Part shown: one piece after another, positions 19,141-24,504 of the stretch
How positions within the stretch are numbered: the first letter of the stretch is position 1
How the letters are laid out: each line of letters opens with the position of its first letter
Assembly: GCA_016758965.1 (NCBI GenBank)
Contig: JAEPRB010000408.1
Location: forward strand, 1-24,504
Reading direction: 5' to 3'
Origin: Circinella minor
Lineage: Eukaryota; Mucoromycota; Mucoromycetes; Mucorales; Lichtheimiaceae
DNA: 24,504 bases
Notes under the pieces: model-generated
Databases searched by the model: none
Seen by the model: only the letters and a program-made list of their open reading frames with translations
Told to the model about the DNA's origin: nothing
Made by a program: the position numbers and the translations under genes

Positions 19141-19760
19141 CCTTTAATTGCTCAGAATTAAAATAAAAAGTGGCAAGATCAAGTAATAATTATCAAAGTC
19201 AAGTACCGATAACTATAAATAAATTACCTCAAAAGATAATGTATAAGTAGGTTATATAAAGAAAAAGTTCAATCTTAATATACTGTGCTGAAGAATAAGA
19301 TTTAATATAAGAAAATGAAAATGAATTAATTGAATAGAATTGAAGAATGTAACTTACTTTACTAATAAATCATATTGCTTAAGATATAATATTAATTATC
19401 TATCAATAAATGTAACAATAGAGGACAATCGTTTATTGAAAGTAAAAAAAAAAGGGGAGAGTGGCAAAGTAAAATAATAAGGTTTCTTTCGTAAGATTTC
19501 CTGGGGCATGGGAATTAGTTGTCTTTCCAAAAAAGAATAAATAAGACTTCGGAAGCCGCGATGAAAAAAAAAACATATTCTCTTTTTTCTTCTTTATTAT
19601 TGTCCTACTTTTACTTTTTCTCATCTTGAAAGACATCATTAAATTTATCAATATAATTCATCAATAAATGTATTCAAGAGTCAATAAGAACTGTTCCCTT
19701 CGAGCCATCAGTTTCCATTGGTTTCATTGGCTTGGATAGTAAGTTTTGAAATTCTCGTTT
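19141..19760. other. AT-rich spacer
   Basis: Only a low-complexity Lys/Phe-rich frame (19433-19651 minus) was found, explained by A and T runs. Nothing else is recognised. Confidence 0.45.
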
Positions 19761-19979
19761 TTATTGCTGAATACTTTTACAAACTATTGCCTCATAACGG
19801 TTAACAAAGACATTAACTACAGTTCTCCTTGACAGTTTTTTTTTTATTTTTTTCCCTCTAGGAATCATATGTATTATTTTTGGTTTCTTGCCTCCAGAAG
19901 CTGTCGCCGAATCTACTATGGTTTCAAAGCTGTAGGCACAACAGCTTTTTCGTTGCGACAGCTGCTGGTCGGATGTCAT
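19761..19979 (-). CDS. 72-codon hypothetical frame, possibly a gene remnant
   Basis: The frame starts at an ATG with A at -3 (19979) and ends in TAA. Its first 46 residues have a natural-looking composition (SDQQLSQRKSCCAYS, FETIVDSATASGGKKPK). A Lys run from an A-rich tract follows. Just upstream on the same strand (20170-19985) are Gly/Arg-rich stretches such as GYGRGGLYEL in a different frame, broken by stops, so this may be the tail of a decayed gene. No family is recognised. Confidence 0.3.
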   Translation of the reverse strand: MTSDQQLSQRKSCCAYSFETIVDSATASGGKKPKIIHMIPRGKKIKKKLSRRTVVNVFVNRYEAIVCKSIQQ

Positions 19980-20432
19980 AGTTACCGAGTTATCAGGTGG
20001 AGATTTCCTTTACCCTTGCCAACAATTAACTCATATAATCCACCACGTCCATAACCTCACGCATCCATACGGTAGTCATTATCTTCAACTTTTCCTTAAC
20101 CGTATAGTTCGCACTCATTCCGACACGCATTTTAAATCCATCACCTCCGCTTCTCATTATATTTCACCTAAATCTCAAAGTAAGTAAAACAAAATTCGGT
20201 CATAATATATAATCGTTCTTTTTTGTGCATAATAAAATATGCGTTATCGAAGTATGGATAGCTTCTTATTGATGCATTGTATATAACAATATGTTTACTA
20301 ACAAGTGTCTCCGTTTGCTTTTTTTTATTTCTATATTATATCAACAACGCTAAAAGCATATAACACGAAAACCCTTATCAAACCACCCACACCGCAATTT
20401 CTTGTCAACTTTCTTTCCATCCTTATACGTAA

Positions 20433-20744
20433 AAATCATGCCACTTTAGAATCAATCATTTTACCAAACACAACCCGCATTTCCCCACAAATCATCAAAT
20501 CCGCATTGATTCCAAAATTACCATCAATTCCATTCATTTCATCAAACAAGAACCTACACCCATTCGCCCTAAACCAGTTTACTATCCATCGGATGTGGGC
20601 GGATGGAATAATAGATACAAAAATAAAAATAAAAAACATATTAAAATTAAATATACGAATGAATTTGGGCAAAATAATGAAGATACATGGGATGGTTTTA
20701 GTTACTCAAATGATATATATACGAGGAAACCTAGAAATAACTGA
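20433..20744 (+). pseudogene. Possible coding relic, Pro/Asn-rich
   Basis: One plus-strand frame is open from 20433 to TGA at 20742-20744 without an ATG. Its end reads naturally (PIRPKPVYYPSDVGGWNNRY, later EFGQNNEDTWDGFSYS). A competing frame (20305-20754) is also open, with no ATG at its start. The sequence is rich in C on this strand, unlike its surroundings, which hints at former coding use. Neither frame could be tied to a known family or to clear splice sites. Confidence 0.25.
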
Positions 20745-21021
20745 GAATAGATAAGGATGAAGAAGAAACACATATATGTACGTATATATGTATATATCAC
20801 CTAACACTGTTCGTTTTACAATATAAGTTGATTGCTAAACATAGAGAACAAAAAGACATTAAATAGTTTCTTGAATGGAAAATATGTCTTTTGAAACTTC
20901 ATATCAATGAATAATACATTCCTTGTTCGTATATATTTGTTTTTTTTATCAAATACAACCAATAGTACTTAAACACTATATACTTTTTTTTATTTTTATT
21001 GTTTATATATCTTCTATTATC

Positions 21022-21079
<58 letters not shown>
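21022..21079. repeat. (AAT)19 microsatellite
   Basis: A pure AAT/ATT trinucleotide tract of about 58 bases. It creates open poly-Asn and poly-Ile frames on the two strands, which are not genes. Confidence 0.95.
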
Positions 21080-21080
<1 letters not shown>

Positions 21081-22261
21081 AAATAATACAATATTGATTA
21101 AGATTGCTCACTGTTATTAATCATCTTTATTGATACTTTGTTTATACCAACATCTTGTTTATAATAACTTTTGTTACACATCAGATTATCTAGTGTGAGA
21201 TTGTTTTCATTCAACAAAATACAATCATGCTTTTGCACTACCTGATTTTGCCCCACTGAAATATTTATTGAAAGTCAAAAGTAATAAAGAAATACTGTAA
21301 TCCTACGAGACTAGAAATAATCGATTGATCCTTTACTTTTTCAAAAAAAATATACTGTTTATGTCCACCAAAACCGCGTCGGGCGATCATTGATTGCTGC
21401 ACTTTTGTCAAAAATATACCTTTATTTTGAAATGACAAAAATAGTAGTGTTAAGAAAGGAAAGATGTTGACGATAATAATAGCAAATAAACAAATTGTAC
21501 ATCATAACAAAAACAGTAAAAAACTTTTATACAACATGATAGTAAAATTATAATAATAGTCTAAGTATAATAAATAATATCCTGCTAGGTTACACTTTTC
21601 GTTTTTATGTATAGAATACTATTCACATGGCTTTTCGGTATTAAGATAATAATACATGACTATATTGTTATAAATTGACACACTATACAATATAACGAGT
21701 GACTTACCGAATATTATATAAGATGGAAAGGTAACGGAACATGTAAAATATTGTTCGAGCTCATGTACTCTCGTCGATTTGGCGTAAATTTAAACAATAA
21801 TACGGAAACTCACTCGGACGTTCACAAAACACATATCCGACTTGTTTGTTTTGCACTTTAAATTTAGCCAAACGATCTATTTAGATCGGCCCGAGTTAGA
21901 TTCACTATATATATGATCTCATATGAAAACATTTTTCTATTTTTTCCAGTAGTACAATATGACAGAAATGGTCCACATTCACAAGTAGTGCCAGTACTAC
22001 AAAACACAACAATGAACAAGAAGAGTATTTTATTTATGGCCTGAAATAGAGCAGTGTATACTTAATATAAACTTTGCTTTTGATGAGCAAGATATTTTAA
22101 TTCAAACAATTTTTTATTACTCTAATAAACTCGGATTGCCATTTTTGACGTTCCATGCATCTGCTGTTACATTTACCTTAGAATAAATACAATACTTTGA
22201 GTACATCAACACACGCTTGTTTTATTTCTTTCATTTGATCTTTAGCTACTTTCTCACAAAC
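21080..22261. other. AT-rich intergenic stretch
   Basis: No gene-like frame was found. The last 60 bases (T/C-rich before 22262) probably serve the downstream small gene as promoter. Confidence 0.45.
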
Positions 22262-22618
22262 ATGTCCATTTTTAGCAACACTACTATAACATATAAATTT
22301 TTATACGCATTTTTCGTTGCTCCAGATCCAACTGACGAACAAATCCGACTCCAATTCACAACAGACGAACAAGAGGAATGTTTTCTTAGCAGTTATTTTG
22401 AAGGAATGGGTGTTAGTCAAGCAGCTCGAGAAGCTCGGATATGGGCAGCTACTGGTAATATTATTCTTGACACATATTTGTCAATGAATAAAGATGGTAC
22501 ATAGTAATGTTTATACTGGCAGATATTTTTTATACGATTCTAATCACTCTTTTAAGAATGCGTGTATATGGCAGAAGGAAAACTAATCCGAACAATTCGA
22601 GGACCACGAATTTTTTAA
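22262..22618 (+). CDS. Small gene with a lone transposase-type HTH
   Basis: The ATG at 22262 (context ACAAACATG, T/C-rich upstream) opens exon 1 to 22496. A 60-nt intron (GTACAT...TTTTAAG, CTAATC as branch) and exon 2 (22557-22618) give 98 residues. If unspliced, the frame stops at 22504. After about 20 hydrophobic residues that could be untranslated sequence or a former intron (a CAG acceptor lies at 22323-22325), the protein has FTTDEQEECFLSSYFEGM, GVSQAAREARI and an Ile-rich helix. This is the same layout as the first helix-turn-helix of the transposases at 13416-14836 and 16102-17849 (AAGRTG and AAARSVG at the same place). No second HTH or catalytic core follows. It is either a truncated transposase relic or a small DNA-binding protein derived from one. 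Confidence 0.5.
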
Positions 22619-23145
22619 AAACTTGATATGTATAATATGTGTAAATAAAAGCGCTCAATTAAATCGTCCCCGCCACTTTATTATCTAAAATATTTTACTT
22701 CTTTACCTGTTCTTTTTCTCTTTTGTAAAAAAAAAATTCCAAATGGTCAATACAATACGCAATGTATTCTTATATCTTTATATTTTTATATTTATATATT
22801 TACAATATAAATTACAACGTATTTCTTCTCTAATTACCATTGTTCATTGAAACACCCCTTTTTTTTCTCTCTTTTAACAGGTTTCGATATAATAATTATT
22901 CCGAGAGTGTCTTTATATACAAAAAAAAAATCAACTACTATAAGAATTGTTACTTTCTAACGAAACGTTATTATTGACTACATCCATTTTATTTCATTCA
23001 TTAGACTACATTGACTCTTACTACTTCAACTGTATTTCTGCCGCAAAAAAAACACTTATACACACGATATCATCCACTCACTCGCATCTATATCTGTATA
23101 TGATCCGTCAAGAGCATTAGGTTTGTATAAACACATTTATCTTAG
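22619..23145. other. AT-rich spacer
   Basis: No coding frame; many A and T runs. Nothing recognised. Confidence 0.45.
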
Positions 23146-23246
23146 ATCCACGTATTCTTTTTTACTGTCCTTTATTAGCAGAACGCTATATTCTCTCGAA
23201 TAAGAATGATTAATACACACAAGATTAAATAATACTCTAATATACA
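23146..23246 (+). repeat. Diverged direct repeat, left copy
   Basis: This pairs with 23966-24068. Shared blocks in order are TTTTTTACT, AGAACNCTATATTCT and CTNTAATATAC. The copies are about 820 bp apart in the same orientation and moderately diverged. They may be ends of an old element or just members of a local repeat family. Confidence 0.5.
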
Positions 23247-23965
23247 CACACATCTCTTTTTCCCTGCTACATTATTATAATGTTTTTGTTTACTATCGAT
23301 ACTGGTATCTTATTTTATTTTTCTTCAGATAGATTATATAACTTGTGCTGATAACTATTGAAACAATAACTATTGAAAAAAAAAAAGTGTTCTGGATATG
23401 GATTGATATTACGCTTGGTATACGTGGATTTGGATAATGTATATTTGGATAGTATGAAATAGAGAGATTATTGGGGTTGTTAATTATGTTATACATATCA
23501 TTGCGGTAATGGTAATAAATTATTCTATGGATAGTTTTTTTTTTGAGTAATGGTATTTGCTATTATTTATTATGGGAACGGTCAAAATATTATTATTGTT
23601 ATGAAATAATATAGGAAATGTTGTAACATAAATAATGTTAAGAATAATATGGTATAAAAGATATAATGAACTAGGACGAGTTATAACATTTCGACATCTT
23701 TGGGATTAGATCATTTGAAAAACATAGATTTAAAAAGGTTGTTGAATCTTCAAGTTGAATACAATAATAATAATCACATTTATTGACTTGCTACCTGAAA
23801 ATAAATTAAGAACATGGCATACTTTTTTAATGCAATATTTTTATGCTCTTTTATAAGTAGCCTCGTTGACACATTACCACTTTGAATCTATTGGATCCTT
23901 GGATAGTCGGATTGGATGGTAAATATATCCATTGGCATCTAAACGTTCGGATGAGATAATAATGC
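23247..23965. other. AT-rich DNA between direct repeats
   Basis: No coding frame beyond low-complexity Ile/Tyr/Asn-rich ones. Nothing recognised. Confidence 0.4.
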
Positions 23966-24068
23966 TAGATCCACACATTATTTTTTACTATCATTAATCA
24001 ACAGAACACTATATTCTGTCAGATAAAATAAATAATACCACAACAATATATAATACTTTAATATACGT
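23966..24068 (+). repeat. Diverged direct repeat, right copy
   Basis: See 23146-23246. Both begin TAGATCCAC and end at CTTTAATATAC or CTCTAATATAC. Confidence 0.5.
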
Positions 24069-24138
24069 GAAATAAACTTCGTATTATCTGAACAGTCTCC
24101 AATATATTGTACTACTTCTAATATAAACGAGAGAATAT

Positions 24139-24166
24139 CGATATATCTATATATATATATATATAG
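24139..24166. repeat. AT dinucleotide tract
   Basis: A short, nearly pure (AT)n run interrupted by one C. A similar tract lies at 8662-8680 at the end of a MULE intron. Confidence 0.8.
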
Positions 24167-24246
24167 AAGCATTTGTTCAGAAGGGATTGGGTATATTATT
24201 GGATGGGACATATATCTAGTATACTGATCAAGGATTTTGAGCTAAC

Positions 24247-24504
24247 ATGATTATAAGGATCGAAACCATCCTGGTATCGATAACAACATACTCGAGAACG
24301 TCCAATAAGATAGAGTCGATTATCCAAAAGAATTTATGTATATACTTTATTGATGATGATGATAATAATATACTACGTAGCCATAACAACAACACTACTT
24401 GGAAGCCAATTCATACTTTTAATACCTGATTCACTCTTTAACCTTTTATCATCCGTGTGTTTCTTTGATAATATGTGCTGTTTTATTAATAATATTAGGC
24501 GTAG
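24247..24504 (+). repeat. Dispersed repeat, copy C (runs off the window)
   Basis: This is the reverse complement of 12130-12387 with only a few differences. It reaches the last base of the window still matching copy A, so the full repeat may continue beyond. No protein is encoded; the open frame at 24247-24429 is a chance frame in the repeat. Confidence 0.9.

Noticed and set aside
20899..21120. Poly-Ile and poly-Asn frames on the two strands
   Set aside because: They are produced by the (AAT)19 tract.

Overview
The window looks like accessory DNA from an early-diverging fungus, most likely Mucoromycota (Mucorales-type). This rests on the very AT-rich base composition, genes with many short introns (52 to 149 nt, GT-AG, several with TACTAAC or CTAAC branch sites just before the acceptor), and the mixture of MULE and Tc1/mariner-IS630-type transposases. 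All gene models here are hand-spliced from the sequence. No tRNA, rRNA or CRISPR was seen.

Left part (1-5800): mostly AT-rich intergenic DNA. It holds a frame-broken gene of unknown function (1366-2051, minus), a 22-bp minisatellite (3510-3685), and a decayed minus-strand gene (4225-5797). That decayed gene aligns by eye with the intact gene at 9782-11225.

Middle (6000-9200): a Mutator-like element (MULE). It has terminal inverted repeats, a seven-exon transposase with an N-terminal zinc cluster, a DDE core and a SWIM zinc finger. The transposase is broken by a 7-bp tandem duplication, and the 3' terminal repeat is itself tandemly duplicated (2 x 90 bp). The element sits between the decayed and the intact copy of the same gene family.

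Centre (9782-13000): an intact-looking six-exon gene (375 aa, all introns phase 1, weak HMG-box resemblance), a dispersed repeat, and a short TPR gene that looks like the truncated front of a Pof3-type F-box protein.

Right-centre (13416-18414): two related Tc1/mariner-IS630 transposase genes on the minus strand. The first has lost its first catalytic Asp (D to G) although the frame and intron are intact. The second has a full DD34E triad. It is preceded at only 67 bp by a two-exon gene for a small basic coiled-coil protein on the same strand, so the two may form one two-gene transposon.

Right part (18415-24504): mainly repeats and AT-rich DNA. It includes further copies of the dispersed repeat, an (AAT)19 tract, weak coding relics around 19.8-20.7 kb, and a small two-exon gene consisting almost only of a transposase-type helix-turn-helix (22262-22618).
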